Translations under genes and position numbers: made by a program | Notes under the pieces: model-generated | What the model was told of the DNA's origin: nothing | Database searches by the model: none | The model's input: the letters and a program-made list of their open reading frames with translations, nothing else | Shown: positions 27,801 through 38,596 of the stretch, in pieces | Layout: each line of letters begins with the position of its first letter | Numbering within the stretch: position 1 is the first letter of the stretch | NCBI GenBank assembly: GCA_004431415.1 | Contig: QPMI01000017.1 | Coordinates: 744,001 to 808,000, forward strand | Origin: Cyanophora paradoxa | Lineage: Eukaryota > Glaucocystophyceae > Cyanophorales > Cyanophoraceae | Direction of reading: 5' to 3' | Length of the DNA: 64,000 nt

Positions 27801-30800
27801 TGGGACGTGCCATTGCTGTGGATGTGCACGTGAGACGTCGCCCTTACGCGTCCGCGTACTTCTTGCAGCAATCGCGAGCACATGCATGGCGCTCGGTGGC
27901 AACAGCCCCATCTTGGCCAGACGAATCAGCGCTGTCTCTAGCGCATCACTTGGCAGCCCGGCAGACGCTTTGTATGCCTGTGCCAGCGGAAGCTGCGCGA
28001 TCCGAAGGGCCCTCACCGACTCCTGCTGCAATAGCTCATGATCATGATCGCCGTGATCAACGGACGATGTCGCGATCGACGGCGATGGATTGCAGGGGCG
28101 GAGGGTGAGGCCTGCGTGCACGATCGACTGGTAGAGATAATCCGAGTCGATTGACGGGAGTCGCGAGGACGCTAGCTTCCTGCCAGCGAACGAGATGAGA
28201 GCCATGTCGAGCCAGAGACATGAGAGATGGTCTTCTGCCACTGCGCGCTGCTTCCGGAGAGTCTCGAGACTGGTGAGGAGAGAGACGCAAGCTTCTCGAA
28301 ACGCGACTAAAATTTGGAGGACATCGCTGCACTTCCCACAGACATCCAGGAAGCTGTGGGCAAGAGATGCGCTGCAGACCGTGCTTTTGCTCGAGAGTAC
28401 AAACGCTTTCTCCAGGAAGCTGTACGTGTCGATCGATGTCTCGGATCCCCCGGATCCGTGCCCGCGGAGACCGCGATGAGCCAGAGCCCGAGGAATGCTC
28501 GTGTCTTCTTGGAACAAGACGGGGAGGAGAAAGTCGACACGTTCGAGGACCGCAGCGACGGCATCCTCCGGGCGGCCGCCCTGAAGTCGAGCCGGCTCAC
28601 AACGCAGCTGGGAGAAAACACAGACGAGGCAAACGCGAACCAGCTCCTGCACTGCTGCAGCGAGGGTGCTGACGTCGCAGGCTAACCGAGACAGGTTCTC
28701 ACACTCTTGGAGCCGGCCTGCAGTTGCAATAAATATTATTTTTGACGTGATCATGAAAGCCTAAAATTAAATCTGCGCGCGAACCTCGCTCAAGAAGATA
28801 GCGACAGCGGACGTGGAGGTCTAGAATCGGCGCCTGCAGCTGTGAAGACAACGGCCAGAAAGAGGACTGGTTTCCAGCCATCGCGGAGAGCAGGAGCGGG
28901 TGGTCCCACGAGGTCTGGGCCTGCAAAGGGGTTACTAAGATAAGTGAGAATCATTATCAGAGCCTCCACGAATCAATAATTTCCAAGCGATATATACACT
29001 AGAGGAAGCTGAGCACGGACCAATCGCGCCGCCCGAACCAACACGCGCGCAGCGTGGAGCAGGACGGGCGCGTCCGAATGGAAGTCGGGATACCAAAGGA
29101 CGATGGATGCCTCGTGCGCCAACATGGAGTGGGCGTTGAAGAAGGCCGCGTCTTTCGAGCAGAGATCGGGAACCATGTCCGCCGAGAAGAGGGCGCTCGC
29201 TGCGCACAGGGCCTGGCCTCCGAGGGCTGTGCGGACTTCACAGCTCAAGCGGTCGTCAACCACCACAAGCTGCGCACGCGCCGAATCAGATTCGAACAGA
29301 AAATGAATTAGCGTCGACGTGGCATCGTGTCGTAAGCTCACGCAAAGGTTCGTCATTGTGTCGGAAAGGCAGTCCAACGCTTTCGCAACCTCGCGCTGTC
29401 GCTCGCGATCGCTGCTGTGGCGGCCGTTCTGGTGGACTCGCAGGAGGGTCGCGTCCGCAGTGTACTTGGCCAGTTCCCCCGCGAGCCTCAGCACGACCCC
29501 CGCCGCCGCCCGCAGCTGCCCGGCCGTCCTCAGCTGCTGCGCAAACGCATTGAACCGCGCCAGCAGCCTGCGCGCTCGATTCAGAGTGGCCCGTGGTCTT
29601 CAAAATTAGGGCGAGTTGGGCGGATCGCACTGCGCAAAGCACGACGGGTCGCCGCCGTCGAGGTGCTTGTCCTCCTCCCGCAGCTGATGCCCACAGAGTC
29701 GCGAGTAGAACGCTGGCTTGTCGAACAGCTTGGCCCCGAGCACGGGCCGGAGGGCGACGGCCGCGCCTTTCGGCGCCACGTTAGTGTGTGGTCGTTGCGT
29801 CTTCATCACGGAGTCCCGAGGAATATGGGGGTCCGACTCGGCTCGTCCGCAGCGCTTTGCGGCGCAACGCCACACCGGCTGCCGCGTGCTGTCGAAAGCT
29901 GCGAACTCAAATGCGACGGCTGCCGCTGCCAGTGTGTCGCCGATCTGATTGGAATGCTCCAGTGCCGGGGAAGGAGCACAAGAAGGGAGCTGCGAACTGG
30001 GGTGAGAAGATTGAATAGAAGAGGGGAGGGGAATACGAAGGGGGGTGGACGGAGGGGCGCGGCCGACCGCGCGGGGAGGGGCAGAAGGGGGAAAGTATGG
30101 ACACGAACGAACGGAACGGGGTGGAAGAGGGGGGGGGGGGGGGGAGGAGAAGGAAGAGTGGGGGGAGGGGGGTTGGGGGCTTTCAAGGGACGTCTCAGGA
30201 GGAGGTATCGGATAGAGGGAGCACAGGCGGCGGGAATAGAATGTCGATCGAGGTAGGGATACGAAAAGGCTTCCGGGGGTACCAGGCAAACGAGGCGGGA
30301 GGGTGTACCAGGTGAACGAGGCGGGTTTGTGGGGGGGGAGGGGGTACCAGGTGAACGAGGCGGTGGGGGGCTACCAGGTGAACGGGGGGGGGGGGGGGGA
30401 GGGGGAGGGGGGGAGGAAGGAGCGGCCTAAGCAAGAGGTTTGGATGAATGGAGTAGCCAGCTCTAGATACTTCTGCGCCCTTCGACTCTCTTTTCAGGGG
30501 GGCGCGGGGGGTACCTGCTCGTTGCCGTCGAGGATCTCCGGGCGGGCGGCGAGGCGAAGGAGGGCAGCGGCCGCGTGCGGGCAGAGCCCGAGCGACCCCC
30601 GACACGCATCCACCGTGCAAGCGATGGCTGAGCAAACGAAGCCGCCGGCTGCGCCTGCTTCGCCGTCGACGTCCCGCCGCTGTAGGCAACAACCCGATCA
30701 CGGAAGCGCGCGGCGCGGTCGCAGGCAAGACCTGCGCGCACGTGCAATGAAGCAATGGCGAGCGGTCCGTCTGGGAAGCGGCTGGATAGCCGAAGCGAAC

Positions 30801-31180
30801 GCGCGTCCTCGTCGTGCTCGATCACAAGCTGCGGGCCGTCCGCGGCGCCGCCGGCCTCGGCTGACTCTGCCGATTCGAGCAGCTTCTCCGCACGACTGAG
30901 CGCCGATGGTTCCGTGAACGCCCGCACGCCTTCTGGGCTGATCGGCACAAACGCCCACGATTGCCAATCTACGGGCAGCGAGGGAGGGCGTCAGAGCATG
31001 CAATCGACGGGGCCACATGGTTCTAGATCGGTGTAGTCCGGCGCTCGCACCGTGCGGTGGCCGCGGAGCGCTCGCAGACAGCGACCGCAGCTCGGCCTCG
31101 AGCGCTGGCTCGGACCGCGGGCGCTTCGCTGTCCGCTCGTCCAAGAGCTCCGCGCGAGCCTCCTCGCTCGGCTCCTCCAT
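24861..31180 (-). CDS. Large multi-exon host protein, mostly helical, function unknown
   Basis: Reconstructed by eye from exons with GT-AG introns. Exon 1 starts at 31,180 (MEEPSEEARAELLDERTAKR). Exon 2 holds WAFVPISPEGVRAFTEPSAL. Later exons include LAARPEILDGNEQ (ending about 30,512), a long exon near 29,640-29,990, one near 28,980-29,580, and long Leu/Ala-rich helical exons through 28,730-24,861. The last exon ends at 24,861 with LLQLFVDTFLRMPEV. The product would be roughly 1,700 residues and looks like an alpha-solenoid. I do not recognise the family. Exon boundaries in the middle are uncertain, and it could be two genes. Its stop codon is only 96 bp from the viral element. Confidence 0.6.
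30270..30415. repeat. G-rich minisatellite inside a host intron
   Basis: About four imperfect copies of a unit built on GGTACCAGGTGAACGAGGCG, separated by G runs, within the intron between 30,512 and about 29,990 of the large minus-strand gene. Homopolymer G tracts (over 10 bases) lie beside it. Length is probably unstable in assembly. Confidence 0.8.
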
Positions 31181-33418
31181 CCTGGCGCCTGGATCTGGCC
31201 GCTCCCGCCCGATCGCTGCTGTACCCGGTCGGAGGCAGCTGCAGCGACCCCAGCGTCCTGCCCCTTGCGGCAGGGAGCAGCCGTAGTGTACGGAGGCGCA
31301 AGATGAGCAGCCCTCGCGCTCGGCAGCGACGCCGCTTCCGTAAGGACGAGCTGGGACTAGTCCATTTTGGGTGCGCTCCTCCGTTCAGCCGCCGCGTGGC
31401 TGCCGCTCAACGCGCGTCGAGCGCAGACCGCTGATCGTCGGTGCGATCGAACTAACGCTTACAGAGCGCAGCCCGCTGCTTGTCGCTTCTTTCGCTTCTT
31501 CGGCGCCCGCTTCCGCGAGGACGAGCTCAAGCACGTCCCGCGTCTTAAGCTTGGCCATGGTCTGGACTCTGGAGCGCCGGCACGCTCCGCCATGGCCGGC
31601 GCACGCGCAGCCGCGAACGGGGCGACGGGCGGCGGCGGCGGCGGCTCTCCGCTTGCCGCCGGAAGCTCCTGCGGCGCGCGGCCTTCCTCGCCTTTCTCTT
31701 CGAAATGTCGAGGTGCGTCCGCCCGGACCGGCCGGCACCCCGGCCGCCGTCCGCGACGCCCAGGATCTAAGTGTGGCGCGCGTAGGATGGCGCGGGGAAC
31801 GCCGTGCTCGACAAACAAGCGCGGCGCGCCGCCCGCCGGCCACGCCCCCGCGCCCCGCGAGCTCTTCTGAGGCCGCGCCGGCCGGCGGCAGCTGCGTGCG
31901 CCCCTCCCCCGCGCGGCGCACCTCCGCCTGGCCGCTGACGCCCTGCGTGGCCGGCGCAGGCGCCGAGCCTCGCAGCTGGAGGCGGCGCGCCCCCGCTTCC
32001 TCGCAGGCCCCCCGCCCCTGGCCCGGCGGCCCCGGCCCGCCCCGCCCGCCCGCCTCCCGCGTGGCGGCGCGCAGGAAGAGACGTGGGCAATCGATATATC
32101 GCAGGACTTAAATATACACGCACACATGTCTTCGACGCGCGCGCGCGCTTCCCCGGCCGCGGCCCGCGCGAGAACGCGCACGTGTACGCGTACGATCCTC
32201 GGAGCTCGAGCTTGGCGCAGGTGCGGGCGCCCCCGGCCCGCGGCCGGCCGAGCTACTCATACGTGCAGCCGCAGCGCGCGCCCCGGGGCCCGCTAACATC
32301 AACGCGCCGCGGCCGTGGCCCGGCGCAGCCGGCGCCGGCCGCGGGCGCCGCTGCTTCCGCCAGGCGAGCGGAGTGCACCCGCCCCGGCCCGCCCCGGCCC
32401 GCCCGGCCCCGCCACGCCCCGCTCCGCCCCGCCCCGCCCCGCCCCGCCGGCGCCCCGGCCCGCCCGCCCCAGCCCGCCCGGGCCGCCCCGCCCGGCCCCG
32501 CCCGGCCCCGCCCCACCCCAGGCGCCGGTCCGTCCCGCGCGCCCCGTGGCCCCGGCTGGCCGCCCGCCCCGCCCCAGGCTAGGCCCGCCCCGCCCCACCC
32601 CGCGGCCGCCCGCCCCGGGCCCTTGCCCGCCCCGCCGCGGCGCCCCGCCTCGCCGCGCGCGCCCATCCCGCCCCGCCTCGCCGGCGCCCGGCTCGCCCCG
32701 CTCGGCGGCCCGGCCCCGCCGGCCGGGCGTCCTGCCCCAAGCTAGGCCCGCCGCCCGAGTCGCCGCGCGCCCGACCCGCGCACCAGACCCGCGGGACCGG
32801 GCCCCACTCCGCGGCCGCCCGGGCCCCGGGCCCGCCCCATGATGGCCCCCATCTAGGGGCCTATCCGCATAGGGCCCCGGCCCATGGCCCCCTTGGTGGG
32901 CCACTGGGCCCCATGGCCATGATCATGATGGCCCCCATCCCGTCTTCATTACTAAAGTTAGGCCCGCCCCGCCCTGCGAGGAGGCAACGAGGCAAATACC
33001 GCGTAGCATTCGGAGGTTGAAATTGTTTTTTTGTGTTTTTCGGATGCTCTCAGCTCGGATATCAGGAGCCCGCGGAGCCCCGGCTAGCTACTACTAGCCT
33101 ACTAGCTACTACGTGTACATGGTTAGCTAGCTACTAGGTGCTACGTGTACATGCATTTTCAGGGCCCTGAGGGGTAATTTCCGAAGCCTCCGATGAGTCC
33201 GATCCGATGAGTTCCGAAGTTCGACCGTGACTTCGACGTCGACCGCGCCGTCCACAATATTAATTGCCTGTGCAAACCGTGAGCGCGCCTCCCTAACGCT
33301 GACGTCGCCTCCGCGCGCGCTGACGCGTACCGTAGTACGCCGACTTGCTTGCGCAGCAGGCTAGCCGTCCAGCAAGACTAGCACTCTTCAACCGCCGCCC
33401 CCCACCAGTACTCGCAAG
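31181..33418. other. Intergenic GC-rich stretch with low-complexity C/G tract and short repeats
   Basis: No gene can be established. A minus-strand ATG at about 31,558 opens a 57-codon frame (MAKLKTRDVLELVLAEAGAE) that may be an exon, with low confidence. Bases about 32,360-32,760 are almost only CCCGCC/CCCCG on the plus strand, with long meaningless ORFs in several frames. Around 33,075-33,160 lie direct repeats of CTACTACGTGTACATG/CTACGTGTACATG within CTAGCTACTA-rich DNA. Confidence 0.6.
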
Positions 33419-33951
33419 ATGCCGGGCGCTCAGACTGGGAAGTGCTACAGCTCCGACGACTGCACGGGGCAGGTCATCCCCGCCGGCAACCAGAGCGAGG
33501 CCGAGTGCGCCTCCCCCTCCGCCCGCCGCCGCCGCCGCCCGTCCGCGGCCGCGCCCCGAAAGCTCGCGGCTGAGCGGCCTGATGTTCCTCCCGCAGCTGC
33601 TTCGAGCATCCCTCGGGCGGGTCTTACAAGACCAGCGGGAGCAACGGGACCTGCACTGCCGTGCGCCAGATATCGATATTCGTGCCAGGGCGCATGCACA
33701 TGCCCCAGCCCGAGGCCTGACGCGGCGGCGGGCCGGCGGGGGCGCAGAAGCCGGCGGACGCGCAGCTGGACGAGGAGCTGCAGGTGGAGCTGGACCTCGC
33801 CGAGGCCGACGCCGAGCTCTCCGTGCGCCCCGCCGAGCGCGCCGTCCTCCATACGCGTGCCAGCCGCGCCTGCCGCCGGCTCACGCACCGCCGGCCCCCG
33901 CAGATGCTCGACGTGGAGGCGGAGTTCGCCGCCGACCTCGCCGACGCCTGA
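33419..33951 (+). CDS. Small host protein of 97 residues in four exons
   Basis: Spliced by eye: 33,419-33,504, 33,597-33,681, 33,748-33,822, 33,904-33,951, totalling 294 bases (98 codons with stop). Three introns have GT-AG ends; two start GTGCGC and one GTGCCA. The N-terminal half is Cys/Ser/Gly-rich (start MPGAQTGKCYSSDDCTG, with CFEHPSGGSYKTSGSNGTC after the first junction). The C-terminal half is acidic and helical (AQLDEELQVELDLAEADAEL). No signal peptide is seen and no family recognised. The 66-bp third-exon intron is a multiple of three and contains an in-frame TGA, so unspliced reading would stop early. Confidence 0.6.
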
Positions 33952-34360
33952 GCCCCGCGCCCGAACCCCGGGCCCCCTCGCCGGACCCGAGCTCGGTGAC
34001 TTCGTTGTACTTCGGATGCTATGAGAAATAGTATTGATTGCAACTGCAAGTAACGATCGCGATCTGCGCTCGCCACCCTCCGAATCCGGCCTTGTGCGCA
34101 TGCCCGCAGCCTCCATGGTCAGCGCCAGGCTCGAGCTTGAGCCGCGGCTTGCATTTGACGCACCCCCCCCCCCCCCCCCCCCCCAACACCACTCCCCCCT
34201 CCCCCTTAAGCCCGAACCGCGCTGAGCGGCTGTTCGATGAGTAATTTAAATCTAGCGTTGTAGCGGATGCTAGCCACTGATCCAGTTCATGAGGGATTTG
34301 CGCGGGAGGAACGGCGGGGGATTCGACCGGACCGGCCGCGCCAGCGGGCAGGGCGACGGG
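33952..34360. other. Intergenic, with a run of 22 C
   Basis: Convergent 3' ends of the 97-residue gene and the SETD6-like gene flank this stretch. A homopolymer of about 22 C lies at 34,163-34,184, followed by more C-rich sequence. Nothing else seen. Confidence 0.6.
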
Positions 34361-36457
34361 CTAGGCGCAGGAGTGGGAGGCGAGAAGGGCGCGGAGGCCA
34401 CGGAGGGCGCGGCGCTCGCCGGCCCGCACGACCATTGCCGCGTGCTCGGGCCGCAGCCGCCCCTCCGGCCCGGGGCCCTCGCCCCGCTCCGCCCCCGCCA
34501 GCCCCGCCTCGTCCTCCCCCTCCTCCCCCGCGTACCTGGAGGTAGGGGGGGGGAGTTCGGAAGGGGTACGCGGAGCCGAGGGGGGTACGGCGCGCACTCG
34601 GCGAGCTGCGCGTCGACGGCCTCGCGGATGACGGCCCGCGCGGCGCCCTCCGCGTCGGGGGGGAACGAGGGCGGCTCCGGACCCCCTTCCTCATCGCTGC
34701 TGCTACCCCCCTCGCCCTCCTCGAAGAGCTTCGTCACCTGCGGGCCCGGGGGCCCGGTCGGCGGGGGGTACGCGCGCCGCCGGGACGGGGAGGGGGGTAC
34801 ACGCACCGCCGGGGCCCTCGCGTCGAACTCGGAGGGGGGTACGCAGAAGAGGGCCACGGCGCAGAGGAGCCGCGCGGGGACCTCCTCCAACCTGCGTGGC
34901 GGGGCGGCCGCGTGAGGAGCTCGGTACCCCCCGGGGGAGGAGAGCTCGCCCGAGGGGTACGGGGAAGTCGTCGTCGAGGAGGGCGCGGGCGGCGCGGCGG
35001 CGGCGGGCGGCGAGGGCGGCCGCCGGGTCGGCCTCCTTCTTCGCCTTCTTCGCCGCCGGCGCGCCCGCCGGGGCCGGCGGGGCCGCCTCCATCAGGCCCC
35101 TCGCCTCCAGCGCCCGCCGCAGCGCCGCCCCCCGCAGCTCCGCGCAGTCGTTCCCGTTCGGCACGTCCACGTAGCCGTACCTGCCGGCCGCCCTCAGCGG
35201 GCGCACGGCTCGGGAGGGCGGGGCGGGGCGGGGCGCGCCTGCGGAGCAGCTCGGCGTTGGGGAGGTCCCCGTACGTGTTGAGGAGCTCCTCCCCCGCCTC
35301 CACTCTGTTCCGGGGCGCGTCGGAGGCGGAGACGGCGTACCCCCCTGGGGGGGGGGGGTCGGCAGGGGCGGGCGCACGGGCGGGTGGTGCGCATGGCGAG
35401 GGCCCCGCCCTCCTCGTGGAAGAGCCGCGCGTTGTTGCGGCCCGTCTCCGCGTTCAGAATGTCCGCGATCGGGCACTGCGCGCGCCCCGGCCGGTCAGGG
35501 GTTCTGCGTCTCGGGCGGGGGGCGGGGCGGGGCGGGGTACGCGCGCCATGGCGACCTCGCCGGAGTCCTCGAGGACGAAGCTGTAGGCCCCCACGATGGA
35601 CCCGAAGCGGAGGTACAGCCGCCAGAGCGCCTCCTCCGCCGCCGCGTCCTCCCCCAGCAGCCGCTCCACGGCCCCGGCCCCCGCGCAGGCCGCCAGGTGC
35701 TCCCGGCTCGCCCGCAGCAGCGGGAGAACGTTCGCCCGGAAGTCCCCCCGGATCTCCTCCAGGCCGACGCGGGCCTCGACGGCCGTGCCCCGCAGGCCCC
35801 GCCGCTCTTCCTCGGCCCAGAAGACCGGCGTCGTGAGCTCCTCCGGCAGGACGTCGATGTACGGGAACCACTCGCTCGCCGCCCTGCCGCGCCGCCGAGG
35901 AGCTGAGACGCGGCTGTAGCCCCCGGAGGCGGGCCGCACCCGGCGGCGTGCTCGACGATGAGGGCCACGATGACGGGGTTCCACGAGTTGCCCTTCAGCT
36001 TCTTCCAGGGGAACGACTTCTTGGCGCGGCACGTCCTCCCCAGGAGCAGCGACCCCCGCGGCACCACTGTGGCCGCGTCATGATCAGCCGCGCGCGGGCC
36101 GCGCCGCGCTGCTAGGGGCGCGGCGCCGCACCGAAGAGCTGAGCGTCGGCGGGGAGATCGCCCGTCGCGACCACCGCCTGCGCGGCGCGGGGATGAGCTG
36201 TTGCGCGCCCGCATACGTGCGCGCGCTCGCGATCCCGGCTAGTCGATCGCCGCGCGGCGGACCGCGGCGGACGCGCAGGACAATGCGAGGCGAACGGCGT
36301 ATGCGAGGCGCACCCGGCCGCGGCCCGGGATGCGCTTGATCGTCACCGCGTCGTGCAGCTGGAAGCCCTTCTCCCGCATCCACGCGAGGAGCGCCGTTGT
36401 CTTACGGTCCTGCGCCTCGTCGGCCGCGCTGGCGTCGGTCGAACTCGGCTCTGCCAT
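34361..36457 (-). CDS. SET-domain lysine methyltransferase, SETD6/RuBisCO-LSMT-like
   Basis: Multi-exon gene from ATG 36,457 (MAEPSSTDASAADEAQD). Spliced reading gives FQLHDAVTIKRIPGRG then AVVATGDLPADAQLF (SET N-terminal 'G.G..A...I..G..L'), W-x-PYID-VLPEELTTPVFW, CPIADILNAETGRNNARLF (SETD6-type 'ADMLNA...NARL'), GEELLNTYGDLPNAELLR joined to RYGYVD (the catalytic 'NTYG' motif), and a C-terminal substrate-binding region ending RAGERRALRGLRALLASHSC. These enzymes methylate lysines on non-histone proteins. At least seven introns; donors include GTGCGC and GTACCCC, and one intron (between ELLR and RYGY) appears to begin GCGCGC, a GC-AG intron. Exact joins in the middle are provisional. Confidence 0.8.
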
Positions 36458-36600
36458 CTCAGAGAAAGGAGCACTGGCCGAGAAGAGAACGGGATAGGTG
36501 CAGCTAGAGGAAGAAGAGCACAAGGGGAGGAGGGTACAGCTCGGGCCGGGGTACGCGCTATTAGGGTCCTTCGTTCGTAGCTTCAGCGGCTCCTGGGAAG

Positions 36601-37862
36601 ATGGCGCGCAAGCTGGGGCTTCTTATCCGGGAGACGGGACAGGCGCTCGACCGCCTGGGCATGCGGATCATGGGCGACTATGGCTTCCGCGAGAACCGTG
36701 CGCCCTCTCATCTCCGTTTATCCTGCATAGTACGCTAGATGTCATCTGCCCCGTTCTCGGCGGAGCCGGTCCACGCGGCCCGCCGCGTCGCTCCAGCAAC
36801 CATCCGCCGGGCCGCGCGAAGCCGCCATGGCCTGCGAGCATAGCGGCAGTCTTCTGTGAATCTCGCTCCCTGCCCGCGCCGACCCACGGGCATCGGGCGG
36901 CCGCGGGGCCGAACTGCGCTCACGCTATGTCGCGCAGTGTCTCGGCACCGTGTCCTCATGAACATCTACGACAAGAAGCCGTCTGTGGCGGATGGCACTT
37001 TCATCGCCCCTAGCGCGTCGGTCATTGGCGACGTGAAGATCGGCCCCAAGTCGTCGATCTGGTATGGCTCGGTTGTCCGCGGTGCGCCCTTCCTTGCAGC
37101 TTTCTTCGGCTGGATCGGCATGCCTGTGCTGACTGCGCCCCATCGCTAGGCGATGTGAACTACGTGACCATCGGCGAGGAGACAAACGTGCAGGACCGCT
37201 GCGTGATCCACGTTGCTAAGATCGCCGGCAACAACCCCACCAAGATCGGCAACAAGGTTACCATTGGTGAGGCCTTCGCTCATTGGGACGCGGCGTGCGA
37301 GTTGCCGACGCTCCCCGCTCGTCAGGCCACGGCGCCGTCATCCACGCCTGCACCATCGAGGACGAGGTCATCATCGGCATGGGCGCGACCGTCCTGGACG
37401 GCGCCGTCGTCCAGAAGCACGCCATCGTCGCCGCGGGCGCCGTCGTGCCCCCCGGGAAGACTGTCCCGTCGGGCGAGGTCCGGCTCCGCCTGCCTGCGCC
37501 GCCGTGCGAGCCGCGCCGACAGGACCGCGCCGGCAGCTGTGGGCCGGCAACCCGGCGAAGTTCCTGCGGACAGTGACGGACGCCGAGAAGGCGTTCTTCA
37601 CGAAGAGCGCGACTGAGTACACGAAGCTGGCGGAAGACCACGCCGACGAGTGGAAGAAGACCCACGAGCAGCTCGAGGAGGAGAAGGCTGCCCGGAAAGA
37701 CGCCCGTGCGCACGCTTCCGCCCCGCTCTTTCTTTTTGCTTCGCCGCTGACCGTGTCGCGGCGCAGGCATTCGGTGCGATTGGAGGCCAGCTGCTCTTGC
37801 GCCCGCGCTGACGCTGACCCTTTCTTCCTTTCTTTCCGCGCAGCGATCCCACCTACGCGTAA
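36601..37862 (+). CDS. Gamma-carbonic-anhydrase-like hexapeptide-repeat protein
   Basis: Spliced by eye: 36,601-36,697, 36,938-37,081, 37,150-37,266, 37,326-37,477, 37,537 to about 37,705, then a short last exon. All joins keep frame. The product starts MARKLGLLIRETGQALDRLG and carries left-handed beta-helix repeats (PSASVIGDVKIGPKSSIWYG, TIGEETNVQDRCVIHV, GHGAVIHACTIEDEVIIGMG). The three metal-ligand His positions of the family are suggested by VIHV, GHGAVIH. LWAGNPAKFLR closes the helix. In algae and plants such proteins form part of mitochondrial complex I. The last intron and stop (about 37,862, alternative 37,980) are uncertain. Confidence 0.88.
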
Positions 37863-38596
37863 TTCTGGCACTAGCTCCCCCCTCCCCGCCTCGCCACCCG
37901 CCCTCTTTGCACGAGGCCCGCCCCTCTCCCGGCGCGGGTTCTCCTGGAGCGCCCCAGCGCCGGCCTCTGCACAGTCATAATTGTTTTTCAACGAAAACAC
38001 AAGTCATTCGAAACTCCACATTGGACCGATTCAGCCAAGATTCGCACTGCGGGCAGAGGCTTCGACTTCGATTCGCACTCGAGATCTGATCGTGAGCTAG
38101 AGACGAAGCCGCAGTGCCGCAGTGCCGCAGTGCTTGCTGTATACGTAGTACGTACATAGCGATCAGATCATCGGATTACCGTGGCCCAGTGACCCGGCCG
38201 TGGCCGGGCCGGCGCCTCAAAACACCGTTGATGTTAAAACGTTTGCATACGGGGACGCCCGTGCATGGTGCTTCAACGGCCAATCTCGAAGTTCAATCTC
38301 GGGTTGCATTAATTTGCAATCTGCGATTGCGAGCGGACAAAAGGAAACACTGCGACATCCTGCCACTATACCCTAAGCTGCGGCACCGACAGCGAAATGT
38401 CAAGAGACCTAGCGTCGACTTTTATACAGAACTATGAACGCGTCACGAAAATCCAAGCGCTGAGCCTAGGATCGATATAAACAGAGCATAAACAGAGCAA
38501 ATATATTACTCTTCGGGTAACGAGAGGGCAGCCTGGTGTTGCGGTGCAAGCACCCCGCAGGCTGCGCGGCACGGGAGGCGGGCGGGCGGCGCCGGG
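37863..38596. other. Intergenic between convergent genes
   Basis: Less GC-rich than the flanks. It contains a triple AGTGCCGC repeat near 38,112-38,135 and no credible ORF. Likely the 3' regions of the carbonic-anhydrase-like and AP2 genes. Confidence 0.5.

Noticed and set aside
32083-32904. Several ORFs of 100-220 codons on both strands
   Set aside because: They consist of Pro/Ala/Arg/Gly from CCCGCC repeats in all frames and show no domain or intron structure.
33718-33720. In-frame TGA in the 97-residue gene, considered as a selenocysteine codon
   Set aside because: It falls in a 66-bp GT-AG intron whose removal keeps the frame; no selenocysteine signal is needed.
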